Source: Streptomyces graminofaciens
Lineage (GTDB): Bacteria; Actinomycetota; Actinomycetes; Streptomycetales; Streptomycetaceae
Reading direction: 5' to 3'
NCBI RefSeq assembly: GCF_030294945.1
Contig: NZ_AP018448.1
Span: forward strand, 1-64,000
DNA length: 64,000 bases
Shown here: piece by piece, positions 1-8,400 of the stretch
How positions within the stretch are numbered: the first letter of the stretch is position 1
Layout: each line of letters opens with the position of its first letter
Position numbers and translations under genes: made by a program
Notes under the pieces: generated by a model
The model's database searches: none
What the model saw: the letters and a program-made list of their open reading frames with translations, nothing else
What the model was told of the DNA's origin: nothing

Positions 1-1
1 G

Positions 2-700
2 GAGCGCGGGCGCGAGATCACGCGCGGGTACGCGGGAGAGCCGGTCAAGGTCGACCACTACTCGGCCAAACGGCACATGCGCGACCTGGAGCGCGCGCAC
101 CGCCTCTTCGGCCAAAGCGCCGAGGAGCAGGGGGAGGCCGACCGCTGCGCGGGCCGCGCCGACACAGCCGAGCACTACGAGCAGCACAGAACGAACCCGG
201 GGGTGACGCTGCGCCGCCTGGAGCGCCTGCAGGCAGACCGGCGCCGCGTCGAGCGCCAGCAGGCCCGGACGGTCGACGACGCGAGGGCGGGTGAGATCAC
301 CCTTGAGGCTCTGGTGGAGGCCCTCGTCCGGCTCGACGCCGACCATGCCGACCTGTGCGACGAGATCGGCCACTGGGAGCGGATCGTCAAGGAGGCCGAG
401 GCCGAGGGCGTGAAGCTGTGGGGGCCGGACGACTTCAAGGCCGGTGACTTCGTGCGCTCCGGCAGCCGCCTGCTGGAAGTACTGCGGGTCAACAAGAAGA
501 CGGTCACCGTGCCCGGCGGGCCCGAGGCAGGGCCGATCGTCTCGCAGGCCAACCGGCGGTACTCGTTCAACGGAAAGCTCCCGTACGACAAGGTCACCGG
601 CCGCGTGAGCGCCGAGGAGATGCGGGCGCTGCTGGCGGAGGGGAAGGCGAAGCCGGGCGGAACCGCCGCCGAGAGCGGGCAGGACCAGCGCGACGCCTGA
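2..700 (+). CDS. DUF3560-like protein, N-terminus outside window
   Basis: The reading frame is open from the first base, so the start lies upstream; 232 residues are visible. The visible part has the charged helical layout of the DUF3560 family found on streptomycete plasmids and phages: a short GEPVKV-type strand near residue 14, a basic stretch ending in RDLER, a long helical region rich in Glu and Arg, then GVKLWGPDDF and a small beta-rich C-terminal part (VLRVNKKTVTVPGG). That family has no established activity. The gene is followed by about 55 bp and then the first copy of the recurrent promoter. Family assignment is fair; function is unknown. Confidence 0.7.
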   Translation, partial: ERGREITRGYAGEPVKVDHYSAKRHMRDLERAHRLFGQSAEEQGEADRCAGRADTAEHYEQHRTNPGVTLRRLERLQADRRRVERQQARTVDDARAGEITLEALVEALVRLDADHADLCDEIGHWERIVKEAEAEGVKLWGPDDFKAGDFVRSGSRLLEVLRVNKKTVTVPGGPEAGPIVSQANRRYSFNGKLPYDKVTGRVSAEEMRALLAEGKAKPGGTAAESGQDQRDA

Positions 701-757
701 GCGCGCCGGTTCCCTGCACACGGCCTGGCATCCGCCGCCCTGACCTGCGCCACCCAC

Positions 758-820
758 GGTGGGGCAGCGCTGAGAAATCCAGTTGCCCCACCCCCCACAT
801 AAAGTATTATGGAACATGTC
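758..820 (+). promoter_or_regulatory. Promoter with inverted repeat and GGAACATGTC element (copy 1)
   Basis: A 9-bp inverted repeat (GGTGGGGCA at 758-766, TGCCCCACC at 784-792) overlaps a -35-like TTGCCC (783-788). A 16-bp spacer leads to a -10-like TATTAT (805-810), followed directly by GGAACATGTC (811-820). The same arrangement recurs upstream of three other genes in the window, which argues for a shared regulator. Promoter geometry is seen; use in vivo is inferred. Confidence 0.75.
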
Positions 821-845
821 CACGAAGCGAGCGAGGAGACTCCCC

Positions 846-1766
846 GTGAACCTGCGCGACGCGGCCGCACTGCTCACCACCCACGCCCAGCACGCCTACA
901 CGCTCCAGCGCGAGGCCGGCGCCGCCCTCACCCTGGGCACCCAGAGCGACCCCCGGCGGCTGGCCCGGCTCGCCCACCGGGCCGAACGCGCCGTAGAACT
1001 GGCCGTGTTGTGGGACGGAGTCCTCTACGAGGCCCACGCCACCGGCCAGCGCGACCTTTTCCCGCTCGCCGACCCCGCGCGTATCGTCGCCGCCGCCCGC
1101 ACCCTGCGGACCCTCACCCGCGACGGCATCACGCGGGCGTACGACCTGACCTGCGAGCAGTTCCCCGACAGCGCCCCGGAGAGCCCCGCCCGGCACTGGG
1201 CAGCACGGCTCTTCCTGCTCCACACCAACATCGTCGATAACCTGCCCGGCGCCTCCACGGCCCCCGCCGTCCTCGCCGAGCTGCGCGCCCGACTCACCGA
1301 CGGCTCCAGCGGCGTACGGCTGTCGGCCGGAACCACGGCCACGCTGGAGCTGGTCACCGCCCTGCGCGAGCGACTTGGCGCCGCACCGGTGGCCGCCCGA
1401 GACATCCCGGCCTGCGCGGGCAAGATCCTCATCCGCGCGCTGGAACTCGCCGCGTTCCAGGGGTGCAGCCTCACCACCGCCCCCGGCCCCGGCAACACCG
1501 CCGTCCTCGTCCCCCTGGTCGAAGGCTGGAGGATCCAGATCGACGACGAGGGATCTGCCGAGCACGCGCCGGAGGACCACACCAGCGGCAGGGGCAGCGG
1601 GGGATGGACGGCCCGCCTGTACGACCCGGACGGCGAAGCGATCGACGTGGTGCGCCACCCCTCCCCCGACACGGCTGATGACTGCCTCGCCGACAGCGCG
1701 GCGTGCGCCCGCCAGCTGACGCAGTGGCGCGCCGAGAACCAGGCGAAAGGCCCTGTCCAGGACTGA
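846..1766 (+). CDS. Unknown helical protein
   Basis: This 306-residue protein is preceded by promoter copy 1. The frame is open from 783, but that start would lie inside the -35 region. I choose GTG 846 because GAGGAG at 833-838 is a good ribosome site 7 nt upstream; ATG 816 inside the GGAACATGTC element is an alternative. The N-terminal two thirds look helical and rich in Ala, Leu and Arg, without an obvious motif; the C-terminal third is acidic (DDEGSAEHAPEDH). I do not recognise it. It heads a run of small genes that continues to the ParB-like gene. Confidence 0.7.
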   Translation: MNLRDAAALLTTHAQHAYTLQREAGAALTLGTQSDPRRLARLAHRAERAVELAVLWDGVLYEAHATGQRDLFPLADPARIVAAARTLRTLTRDGITRAYDLTCEQFPDSAPESPARHWAARLFLLHTNIVDNLPGASTAPAVLAELRARLTDGSSGVRLSAGTTATLELVTALRERLGAAPVAARDIPACAGKILIRALELAAFQGCSLTTAPGPGNTAVLVPLVEGWRIQIDDEGSAEHAPEDHTSGRGSGGWTARLYDPDGEAIDVVRHPSPDTADDCLADSAACARQLTQWRAENQAKGPVQD

Positions 1767-1808
1767 GCACCGCCCTTCCCCGCCCCGCCCGAGACGAAGG
1801 AGGCCCCG

Positions 1809-1982
1809 GTGTTCCCCGACCCCGAACCCGACGTACACGCCCACCTGGACGCCGACCCGCGCTGCACCTGCACACTCCTGCGCTGCGGCGGCTCCGTCCT
1901 GTCCCCCGGCTGCCCCAGCCACGGGATGACCTCGCAACGTACCTTCACGTGGCACTTCGCCGACCGGTGCCCCCACCGCTGA
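1809..1982 (+). CDS. Small Cys/His-rich protein
   Basis: A 57-residue frame starts at GTG 1809 with a strong ribosome site (GAAGGAGG at 1796-1803, 5 nt spacing). It has six cysteines, including a CTC pair and an RC...CPHR ending, plus several His, so metal binding (a zinc ribbon) is plausible. It sits 42 bp after the preceding gene and ends 42 bp before the next, fitting the operon. No family is recognised; codon use (G/C third positions) supports real coding. Confidence 0.65.
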   Translation: MFPDPEPDVHAHLDADPRCTCTLLRCGGSVLSPGCPSHGMTSQRTFTWHFADRCPHR

Positions 1983-2024
1983 CCCGACGTTCCGGGAGAT
2001 CCCGCACACGAAAGGACCGCCGCC

Positions 2025-2771
2025 GTGCCCCAGGCTGACACCCCGCTGGACACCGCAGACCTGTCCACGCTCGCCGACCGCCAGCAGGCCCGGTTCACCA
2101 CCGGGCACAGCCCGGTGTCCGTGCGCAGGTACGCCCGCTCCTCGGACTTCGTACGGGCCGCCGTGCACTCCCGCAACGGACAGGACCGCGCCGCGCTGCT
2201 GACCCTGCGCCCCGAGGCGTACCCGCTCGCCCCGGCCTGGCTGGCCACCATCGCCCAGGCCGCACCGGAAACGGCCGACCACCGGCACCCGTCCGCCGCC
2301 ATGTCCTCGGTCCGGCTGCTCGCGAGGATGACGCCGGACCACCGCAACGGCATCCCCCGGCAGTTGGACGGCTCGGTCGGCTGGAGCATGCCTGGCGCGT
2401 CCGTGCGCGTGTGGCCGGACGGCCGGATCGAGCTGCGCAGCACCACGGGCGCGGAGCTGTCCGGTCAACTGGAGGGCTCCGAGTGGGACTCCTGGAAGGT
2501 GGCCGCCGTGGCAGACGCAGGCCTGCGTCTGCTGTGCGCCCCCGAGGCCCGTCACCTGACCCGTACCGGCCAGCCGTCCGGATGGCACCGGCCGTTCGAC
2601 CGAAGCGATTCCGCCGGGCTGGGGCGCGAGCGCAAGGGCAGCCAGATGTACGACGGCTCCACCGTCGCGACCTGCTCCTGCGGCTGGAGGGTGACGGTCG
2701 AATCGCAGCTGGGTGCTCGCGCGCTCGCCGAGCAGCACCGCCGCGAAGCCACCAGCGGCGAACCCGCGTAA
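2025..2771 (+). CDS. Unknown protein with C-terminal CxC-GW motif
   Basis: This 248-residue protein starts at GTG 2025 with AAGGA at 2012-2016. The middle is mixed alpha/beta without a motif I know; the last about 45 residues contain ATCSCGWRVTVES followed by an ARALAEQH helix, resembling the small zinc-ribbon-like tails common in streptomycete phage and plasmid proteins. It is probably co-transcribed with the genes before and after it. Function unknown. Confidence 0.7.
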   Translation: MPQADTPLDTADLSTLADRQQARFTTGHSPVSVRRYARSSDFVRAAVHSRNGQDRAALLTLRPEAYPLAPAWLATIAQAAPETADHRHPSAAMSSVRLLARMTPDHRNGIPRQLDGSVGWSMPGASVRVWPDGRIELRSTTGAELSGQLEGSEWDSWKVAAVADAGLRLLCAPEARHLTRTGQPSGWHRPFDRSDSAGLGRERKGSQMYDGSTVATCSCGWRVTVESQLGARALAEQHRREATSGEPA

Positions 2772-2841
2772 CCGCCGACACCCGCCCGCACAGAGCGCGT
2801 ACGGCACTCCCACAGTCCCGAAAGACGAGAGAGGCTCCGCC

Positions 2842-3024
2842 ATGCCCCGATCCGCACTGTCCCCGCCGCCCGCGCCGGCCCCCGCGACTGATGACGACCG
2901 CAGGTGCGTCGACTGCGGCCTGCCCTGCACCGAGCAGGTGACCTCTTTCCCCCGCATCGGGGGCGGAACACGTGCTGTGTACGCCTGCTCCGTGCACGCG
3001 GCACAGCGCCGCAAGGCCATGTGA
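2842..3024 (+). CDS. Small protein with two CxxC-type pairs
   Basis: Start ATG 2842 follows GAGAGAGG (2827-2834), giving 60 residues; an upstream extension of the same frame lacks a ribosome site. After a Pro/Ala-rich N-terminus it carries CVDCGLPC, then CSVHAAQRRKAM, a possible zinc-binding knuckle. It is the last gene before promoter copy 2, so probably the end of the first transcription unit. Function unknown. Confidence 0.6.
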   Translation: MPRSALSPPPAPAPATDDDRRCVDCGLPCTEQVTSFPRIGGGTRAVYACSVHAAQRRKAM

Positions 3025-3038
3025 ACTGCACTTTTGGC

Positions 3039-3101
3039 GGTGGGGCAGCGCTGAGAAATTCAGTTGCCCCACCCCATCAATGCAGTATTATGGAACATGT
3101 C
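3039..3101 (+). promoter_or_regulatory. Promoter with inverted repeat and GGAACATGTC element (copy 2)
   Basis: This is almost the same as the element at 758-820. GGTGGGGCA (3039-3047) and TGCCCCACC (3065-3073) flank CTGAGAAATTCAG, itself a small inverted repeat. TTGCCC (3064-3069), a 16-bp spacer, TATTAT (3086-3091) and GGAACATGTC (3092-3101) follow. The first 35 bp differ from copy 1 at one position, while the 3' spacer differs more. It drives the ParB-like gene starting at 3164. Confidence 0.78.
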
Positions 3102-3163
3102 GAGAGGGCGGCTCCCTCCCGGCCCCGCTGAAAGTCCGTCAACCCAGCATGAGGAGGCCAGAC

Positions 3164-4720
3164 ATGGCCACAGCCACCAAGCCCGACTCCGCCGACCAGA
3201 CCGCCGAGTCCGCCCCGGTCGACGCCGACGAGGCGAACCTGACCGCCGTCCTGCTCGACCCGGACACGATCGCGCGCGACGAATGCAACGCCCGCGAACA
3301 CGACACCGAGCCCGACGCCGACCTGATCAACTCCGTCAAGGCCGTCGGTGTCCAGGACCCGGTCAGCGTCCGCCCCCGCCCGGACGGCACGTACGGCGCG
3401 TTCAAAGGCTGGCGGCGCACCCAGGCCGCACAGATCGCCAACGCCACCGCCGAGGCGGAAGGCCACGAGAAGCGGCAGATCAAGGCATACGTGCGCGCCG
3501 ACATGGTCGGCCGGGACGCCTGGACGCGGTTCCTGTCTCTGATCGAGAATCACCAGCGGCAGGGCATGTCCCCCAAGGACACCCTGAAGGCCGCCGAACT
3601 CTCGCTGATCGGGATGGACGAAGTCGAGCAGAAGCAGGCCGCACGGGCCCTGGGCCTCAAGCGCGGCACCGGCAAACGGCTTGGCCGCGCCCAGCAGCTC
3701 GACGACGCCACCCTGCGCCGCGCCTCTGCCGGGGGCATGGACCTGGAACAGATCGCTCAACTCGCCGAGGTCGAGGACGTGCCCCGCGCGCAAGACCGAC
3801 TGCTGCGGGCGCTGGCCCGCGACGAGGCCGAGGAGGGCGGCGGGCGCGGGCACTGGGACCAGGAACTCGCGCTGCTCAAGGCCGAACAGGACGACCGCAC
3901 CGCCCGCAAAGAGGCCGTCGCGGCACTGGAGAAGGCCGAAATCCCCCTGCTGCCCACGCAGGTGCCGTACGGGGAGAAGGACACCGCCCGGCCGCTGTCG
4001 GAACTGACCACGCCGCTGGGCAGGCCGCTGTACGAGGGCAACCACAAGGGCTGCCCCGGCCACAGCGCCCGGCTCGACGACGAGCATCAGCCGGTCTGGT
4101 ACTGCGCCGACCCATCCGAATACGGCCACAAGGCGCGCCCGAAGCCGAAGCCGGAGAAGACGGCCGAGGATGAGGAGAAGGCCGCCGAGCGGGCCCGCAC
4201 CACCGCGTGCAACCGGGCCTGGAAGGCCGCCGCCGGTCCCCGGAAGGAATTCGTCACCCGGCTGGTGCGCGGCAGCAAGGCCCTGCCGGAAGAGGCCTGG
4301 AGGTTCGCCCTCGGGGTGCTGCTGGACCTGCCCCGCTTCTACGGCAAGTGGGCCGGGCGGCAGGAAGCCGAGGACGTGGCCAGCTTCCTGGGGGTGAAGC
4401 TGCCGGAGAGCCCGTTCGAGCGCGTGCGGCTGTCGGATCTGGTCGCCCAGCCCAAGGCCCGGATGGCGCACATCATCTTCGCGCACGTCGCCGCCGCCTT
4501 CGAGCGCGACATGCGCGACCCGAAGGGCTGGAACGACGCCAGCATGCAGGTCCGCTTCCTGTGGGAGGACCTCACCCCCCAGCAGGCCGCCTACCTGCTG
4601 CTCCTGGAGAAGCTGGGCCACGACGACAAGGGCAGCTACCGCCTGTCCGAGGTCGAGGACCAGGCCGTCGCCCCGCACCGAGACGCCGACACCGAGGACG
4701 GCGACGAATCCGCCGCCTGA
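3164..4720 (+). CDS. ParB/Spo0J-like partition protein
   Basis: This 518-residue protein starts at ATG 3164 behind GAGGAGG (3151-3157), rather than at upstream in-frame starts that overlap the promoter. Residues about 30-150 match the ParB N-terminal domain: DPVSVRPRPDG, GWRRTQAAQ near residue 82 (the GERR-type CTP/nuclease motif) and ENHQRQGMSP near 128. A helical HTH-like region follows (AARALGLKRGTGKRLGRAQ). The long C-terminal half is specific to plasmid or phage homologues. ParB proteins bind centromere sites and CTP; no ParA is adjacent and no parS was identified. An alternative role is a ParB-like nuclease or DNA-modification accessory. Likely activated from promoter copy 2. Confidence 0.85.
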   Translation: MATATKPDSADQTAESAPVDADEANLTAVLLDPDTIARDECNAREHDTEPDADLINSVKAVGVQDPVSVRPRPDGTYGAFKGWRRTQAAQIANATAEAEGHEKRQIKAYVRADMVGRDAWTRFLSLIENHQRQGMSPKDTLKAAELSLIGMDEVEQKQAARALGLKRGTGKRLGRAQQLDDATLRRASAGGMDLEQIAQLAEVEDVPRAQDRLLRALARDEAEEGGGRGHWDQELALLKAEQDDRTARKEAVAALEKAEIPLLPTQVPYGEKDTARPLSELTTPLGRPLYEGNHKGCPGHSARLDDEHQPVWYCADPSEYGHKARPKPKPEKTAEDEEKAAERARTTACNRAWKAAAGPRKEFVTRLVRGSKALPEEAWRFALGVLLDLPRFYGKWAGRQEAEDVASFLGVKLPESPFERVRLSDLVAQPKARMAHIIFAHVAAAFERDMRDPKGWNDASMQVRFLWEDLTPQQAAYLLLLEKLGHDDKGSYRLSEVEDQAVAPHRDADTEDGDESAA

Positions 4721-4750
4721 CCCCTCCGGCCAGGCCTCGCACGCACGAGC

Positions 4751-4775
4751 GGCCGGGCACCGACGGTGCCCGGCC
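4751..4775 (+). terminator. Intergenic hairpin after ParB-like gene
   Basis: GGCCGGGCACC and GGTGCCCGGCC form an 11-bp perfect stem with a GAC loop. There is no T-run, so this may be a processing or attenuating hairpin rather than a full terminator. A second short palindrome (TTGAGGACCTCAA, 4791-4803) overlaps the ribosome site of the next gene. Confidence 0.5.
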
Positions 4776-4813
4776 CCCAACCGCCCTGACTTGAGGACCT
4801 CAAGGAGTCCGTC

Positions 4814-5140
4814 ATGCCCAAGTCCGGCTCTGCTGAGCCCGAACCGCAGGAAGACCACGGATACCAGCCGCTCACCCTCGACGTGCTGCGGCAACTCGTC
4901 GGCAACGAGTGGGCCAGCCTTCCGGGCGAAACCCTGGTCGTGCTCTCCCGGGACGCCGACGGCAACGGCTACTCGCCGTTCAGGACGTACGCGCACGCAC
5001 GCTACTCCCCCACCCACGAGCTGACCGGCGAGGTCTACCCGCTGGAAAGCGAACTCGCGGAGTACGCCGACGTGCGTGACCTGCTCCCCAAGGTCCCCGA
5101 CAGCGCCCGCGCCGCGCTGGTGCTCTACCCGCTCGGCTGA
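4814..5140 (+). CDS. Unknown small acidic protein
   Basis: 108 residues, ATG 4814 with AAGGAG at 4802-4807. The N-terminus is acidic and hydrophilic, followed by LTLDVLRQLVGNEWASLPGET and a central VVLSRDADGNGYSP segment. No Cys, no membrane segment, no family recognised. It lies between two intergenic hairpins (4751-4775 and 5154-5181), like several other single genes in this region. Confidence 0.65.
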   Translation: MPKSGSAEPEPQEDHGYQPLTLDVLRQLVGNEWASLPGETLVVLSRDADGNGYSPFRTYAHARYSPTHELTGEVYPLESELAEYADVRDLLPKVPDSARAALVLYPLG

Positions 5141-5153
5141 CTGCCGTGGGCCC

Positions 5154-5181
5154 GGCGGGCACCGCACAGCCGGTGCCCGCC
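5154..5181 (+). terminator. Intergenic hairpin
   Basis: GGCGGGCACC and GGTGCCCGCC form a 10-bp perfect stem with an 8-nt loop, just after the stop codon at 5138-5140. No T-run follows. It resembles the hairpin at 4751-4775 in sequence (GGGCACC/GGTGCCC cores). Confidence 0.45.
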
Positions 5182-5262
5182 CCTCCGGCCTTCCGGCGCC
5201 GGTTCCCGGCCGGGCGTACCAGCGCCCGGCCCATCCCCCGCAACAGAAGAAGGGACACACTC

Positions 5263-5640
5263 ATGCCCACCCTTGCCGAGATCCGCGCCTTCGTCGGCCA
5301 ACTGTCGGAGGTCGGGCAGCTGGCCGCCGTTCAGGAGGCAGCTGCCGAGCGCCTGATCCAGATGGACGCCGCCAAGCGCCCGGTCATCGCCCCGGGCCGC
5401 ATCGGGCGGATCACCACCACGATCACCCCGGCCTGCCTGCGGCTGCTGACCGGCACCGTCCAGCAGCGCAACCGCACCGGAAGCCGCTTCGACTTCCTGC
5501 TCGACGAGGCCTCCACCGAGCGGCTGCGCCGGGACCCGAGCAACACCCGATTCCGCATCGCCGAAGACGAGAAGCGGTACCGGATCCCGAAGATCCCGGC
5601 CGCGTGCATCGAACTCACCGACGCCCCGGCCGAATCCTAG
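5263..5640 (+). CDS. Unknown protein
   Basis: 125 residues from ATG 5263, with AGAAGAAGGGA just upstream; the frame extends upstream to 5146 but that part overlaps the hairpin and has no ribosome site. The N-terminus is helical (LAEIRAFVGQLSEVGQLAAVQ), the middle holds PGRIGRITTTITPACLRLL, and the end is charged. No motif identified. Codon use is typical of the region. Confidence 0.6.
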   Translation: MPTLAEIRAFVGQLSEVGQLAAVQEAAAERLIQMDAAKRPVIAPGRIGRITTTITPACLRLLTGTVQQRNRTGSRFDFLLDEASTERLRRDPSNTRFRIAEDEKRYRIPKIPAACIELTDAPAES

Positions 5641-5648
5641 ACGGCACC

Positions 5649-5685
5649 GGGCCTGGGGGCAGCGCAGCGAGCTGCCCCCAGGCCC
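5649..5685 (+). terminator. Strong intergenic hairpin
   Basis: GGGCCTGGGGGCAGC (5649-5663) pairs perfectly with GCTGCCCCCAGGCCC (5671-5685) around a 7-nt loop, a 15-bp stem. It lies 8 bp after a stop codon. No T-run, so termination would be by hairpin alone or the structure stabilises the upstream transcript end. Confidence 0.6.
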
Positions 5686-5761
5686 GCGCCGACCAAGGCC
5701 CCGCCCAAGTCGCCTACCGGCCCACACACGCGTTTCGCCTGACCAGCATCGGAGCCACCCA

Positions 5762-6127
5762 GTGAACAGCAGCACCGCACCACTCGACACCGCCGCGCAG
5801 ATCGCCACCCAGGCACTTGCCGAACGAGGGATCCCCTCGTACACGGACGACGACGCCGGAAACTCATGGCTGGTCGTTGGCCTGCCCCAGAGCGCAGACA
5901 CCTCCCCCTCCAAGGGTGTCCGGCACGTGGTGCTCTACGTCGTCGACCCCTTCGGCGACCAGGACGAGGTGATGGTGGACCGCGCGCCCACCGGCCCCTC
6001 GGACCACTGGTGCGCCGTGTCCGTCGACAACAAGGGCGTGCAGCGCCCGCTGATCGCCCGGCCCATCCCCCAGTTGGCTGCCTGCATCGAAGCCATCGCC
6101 AACTGGCTCACGCCGCCCCCGGTCTGA
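5762..6127 (+). CDS. Unknown protein
   Basis: 121 residues from GTG 5762 (GGAG about 8 nt upstream). The sequence reads as a compact alpha/beta protein: an N-terminal helix (AAQIATQALAERGIPSY), alternating strands (SWLVVGLPQ, HVVLYVVDPFG, WCAVSVDNKG) and a final helix (LAACIEAIANWL). Not recognised. Located directly after the 15-bp hairpin. Confidence 0.65.
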   Translation: MNSSTAPLDTAAQIATQALAERGIPSYTDDDAGNSWLVVGLPQSADTSPSKGVRHVVLYVVDPFGDQDEVMVDRAPTGPSDHWCAVSVDNKGVQRPLIARPIPQLAACIEAIANWLTPPPV

Positions 6128-6200
6128 TCCGGCCCACAGCTTCCGCTCCCCGCGCCCAGACCGCCCGCATGACCAACCACCCGAAGGGACCGCGACTCCC

Positions 6201-6818
6201 ATGAGCCCAGCCATACCTGTGCGCTGCCTCGGCCGTCCGCTGGCCGGCGGACTGGTCGTGCCGTGGGTCTCCCTGATCCACAACGGGCACGCCGTGTTCG
6301 GCAGCCTCGACGCCGACCGCGCCCGCCGCGCCTTCCTCCAGCGTCTGTGCCAGATCTGCCGCCATCCGCTCCAGGAGCGGTTGTTCGTCATCGTCCGCCC
6401 CATCGACCAGCAGCAGGGCTACTCCCCCGAGCCCGGGCTACACCCGGAGTGCCTGCCGTACACCGCCGCCAACTGCCCCATGCTGAACGGCGCTGTCACG
6501 CACTACCGCACCCGCCCGGTGCTCGCCTCACACCCCGCGGGCCGGCCCTGCGCCGACCCGTCGTGCCCCTGCCCTGCACAGGCCCCCGACGAGGGGCACG
6601 CCGCCCGCAGCGGACGGCCCGCCGACCGGTACGAGGCATGGATGATCGCCGCCCGGCACTACCAGCTCGTCCCCCACCAGGAGGCGCCCGACGTCCCGGT
6701 CGGCATCAGCCTTAACGTGCCCGTCCTGCGCAAGCGCACGCTGCGCGAGGCCACTCTGCCCGCCGAACACGCTGCCGCGCCCGCCCTGTTGCGCATCGCC
6801 CTGGACTTGGAGCTCTAA
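6201..6818 (+). CDS. Conserved actinomycete mobile-element protein, Cys/His-rich
   Basis: 205 residues from ATG 6201. It carries LCQICRHPL, then LHPECLPYTAANCPM and CADPSCPCP, a spacing typical of a zinc-binding module in a family I recall as common on streptomycete phages and plasmids but without known function. The N-terminus (GRPLAGGLVVPWVSLIHNG) looks like a conserved beta segment. No membrane segments. Expressed with neighbours on the plus strand. Confidence 0.7.
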   Translation: MSPAIPVRCLGRPLAGGLVVPWVSLIHNGHAVFGSLDADRARRAFLQRLCQICRHPLQERLFVIVRPIDQQQGYSPEPGLHPECLPYTAANCPMLNGAVTHYRTRPVLASHPAGRPCADPSCPCPAQAPDEGHAARSGRPADRYEAWMIAARHYQLVPHQEAPDVPVGISLNVPVLRKRTLREATLPAEHAAAPALLRIALDLEL

Positions 6819-6878
6819 CCCCCGCCCGGCCTTGCGCGGGTCGGCACACCGACCAAGCCCACCAGGAATGAGGACTGC

Positions 6879-7169
6879 ATGCCCACCGACTACCCCGTGA
6901 CCCTCCCGCCCGTTCCCGACGAGCCCGAGACCGCCTGGCGAGCCCAGCGCGTGGGCGACACGGTCTTCGAGCGTCCGGACGAGGGCTGGCCCTCCGCCAC
7001 CACCACCTTCGCGATCGACGCCTCCAGCGCGGCCGAGGCCGAGCTGCGCGTGCTGGCGTGGATCCACCACAGCGACGAGGACGACCTTCGCCAGGCGACG
7101 GCAACCGCAGAGGGCCCGGCAGGTCCCGACCGCTGGCACGTCAGTCTCCGGATCCTCGGCGAGTTCTGA
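6879..7169 (+). CDS. Unknown small protein
   Basis: 96 residues from ATG 6879 with GAGGA just upstream. It is acidic, with a Pro-rich N-terminus and a core TTFAIDASSAAEAELRVLAWI. No motif recognised. A 7-bp hairpin (7218-7235) lies between it and the next gene. Confidence 0.6.
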   Translation: MPTDYPVTLPPVPDEPETAWRAQRVGDTVFERPDEGWPSATTTFAIDASSAAEAELRVLAWIHHSDEDDLRQATATAEGPAGPDRWHVSLRILGEF

Positions 7170-7286
7170 CACACCCGTCAGGCCGGGCTCACTCGGCCGA
7201 CCCCCTGAATCAACCATCGGCCGGACGCCCGGCCGGGACGCGCCGCCGCAGGCCGTCCCATGACCCCACGAGCAGAGAGGCCCACA

Positions 7287-8225
7287 GTGATCATCGCCGA
7301 CCCGACCACGCCCGCAGGCGCGGCCGTCATCGAACTGCACCAGCAGCTCACCGAACTGGAAGAGAGGGCAGGCGAATGGCCCGGGGCGGATGTCGTCAGC
7401 ATCCTCGAACCCTGGCTGGAGCGGTTCGACTTCGCCACGGCCTCGGCGCCGGCTGTCGCCTTCATCGCACCGCGCCCGCCGGGCCAGGTCTGGCTGCTGC
7501 GCCGCTGGGACCGGCACGAGAACGACGTGCTGCTGTTCACCGACGAAGACACCGCCCTGGCCGAACTCGCGCGGCACGTGCGCAGTTCCTGGGCGAACCT
7601 CCTGGGCGAAGAAGACTTCCCCGACCAGCCGCCCACCGACGACCGCACGGCCGTGGACCTCTACTACGGGCCCGAGCGCAGCAACCTCCCGGACGAGGGT
7701 TACTCCCTCTACTGCGCCACCATCAGCGGATCCGGCCGTGCCCGCGTCGTGCCCCTGGACTTCCGATTCCCCGAGGCCGACGCCTGCGAGCAGGCCAATC
7801 GTGACGCCACCTTCCACCCGCAGACCGACGCGAACGACCTCCCGTGCACCGAGGTCGACGGCGTCCTGGTGTTCGTCTACCTCGACCACGAGCTCGGCGC
7901 CGTAGGGGTGTCGATCCACCTCGACAGCGCCGCCGAACGGCTCGTGCGGCCCGACGGAACGGTGCCGCTGCGCGTCAAGGTGGAGGACACCGTCGTGCTC
8001 GACGACAGTGGTGCGGAAGGCGCGCCGCGACCGCCCTTGCTGGACGAGTTGCTGAACGCGGCCGAGGCCGGCCAGCGGGAGGCGATCCGCGCGGCAGCCC
8101 TGGCCGCCGGGATCCTGTGGCACTGCCGGACCTGCCATTGGGACAACCCGGGTGCGGCAGTCTGCTGCGAGGGCCCCGGGCCCTGCCGGAAGCCCAAGCC
8201 CGCCGCAGAGCAGACCGCCGCGTAG
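7287..8225 (+). CDS. Unknown protein with C-terminal zinc-ribbon-like tail
   Basis: 312 residues. GTG 7287 is chosen because GAGAGG (7275-7280) lies 6 nt upstream; ATG 7260 is an in-frame alternative without a site. The body is acidic alpha/beta with several hydrophobic strands. The last 40 residues hold CRTCHWDNPGAAVCCEGPG followed by PCRK, which looks like a metal-binding ribbon. No family recognised. It is the last gene before promoter copy 3. Confidence 0.65.
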   Translation: MIIADPTTPAGAAVIELHQQLTELEERAGEWPGADVVSILEPWLERFDFATASAPAVAFIAPRPPGQVWLLRRWDRHENDVLLFTDEDTALAELARHVRSSWANLLGEEDFPDQPPTDDRTAVDLYYGPERSNLPDEGYSLYCATISGSGRARVVPLDFRFPEADACEQANRDATFHPQTDANDLPCTEVDGVLVFVYLDHELGAVGVSIHLDSAAERLVRPDGTVPLRVKVEDTVVLDDSGAEGAPRPPLLDELLNAAEAGQREAIRAAALAAGILWHCRTCHWDNPGAAVCCEGPGPCRKPKPAAEQTAA

Positions 8226-8290
8226 GCGAGGGGGAAGGCGGGCCGCGCAGGCGTAGGACTGCGGCCGGCCTCGCCGGGGGCGGGTGCTCC

Positions 8291-8350
8291 CATCCCGAAG
8301 GAAAAGGGGATGACACCCACCCTCGGTATCAGTATTATGGAACATGTCCG
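8291..8350 (+). promoter_or_regulatory. Promoter with inverted repeat and GGAACATGTC element (copy 3)
   Basis: TATTAT (8333-8338) is followed by GGAACATGTC (8339-8348), as in copies 1 and 2. A -35-like ATGACA or TGACAC lies at 8310-8316. A 6-bp inverted repeat (CATCCC 8291-8296, GGGATG 8307-8312) overlaps the -35, a different sequence but the same placement as the longer repeats of copies 1 and 2. It reads toward the SSB gene. Confidence 0.7.
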
Positions 8351-8400
8351 GGTGGCTCCCGGGCACTGCCCGCACGTTCGTCACATCGAGGAGTACCTCC

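Noticed and set aside
811..820. GGAACATGTC as an SOS (LexA) box
   Set aside because: Actinobacterial LexA sites need GAAC...GTTC symmetry; here the right half is GTC(C/G), and all four copies keep that. A different regulator is more likely.
807..3020. Long minus-strand open frame (about 700 codons) opposite plus-strand genes
   Set aside because: Composition and periodicity are those of an antisense shadow of high-G+C genes; no ribosome site or recognisable domain. The same holds for long minus-strand frames at 3077-5260, 6528-8663, 21136-24015, 24415-27456 and 29980-31791.
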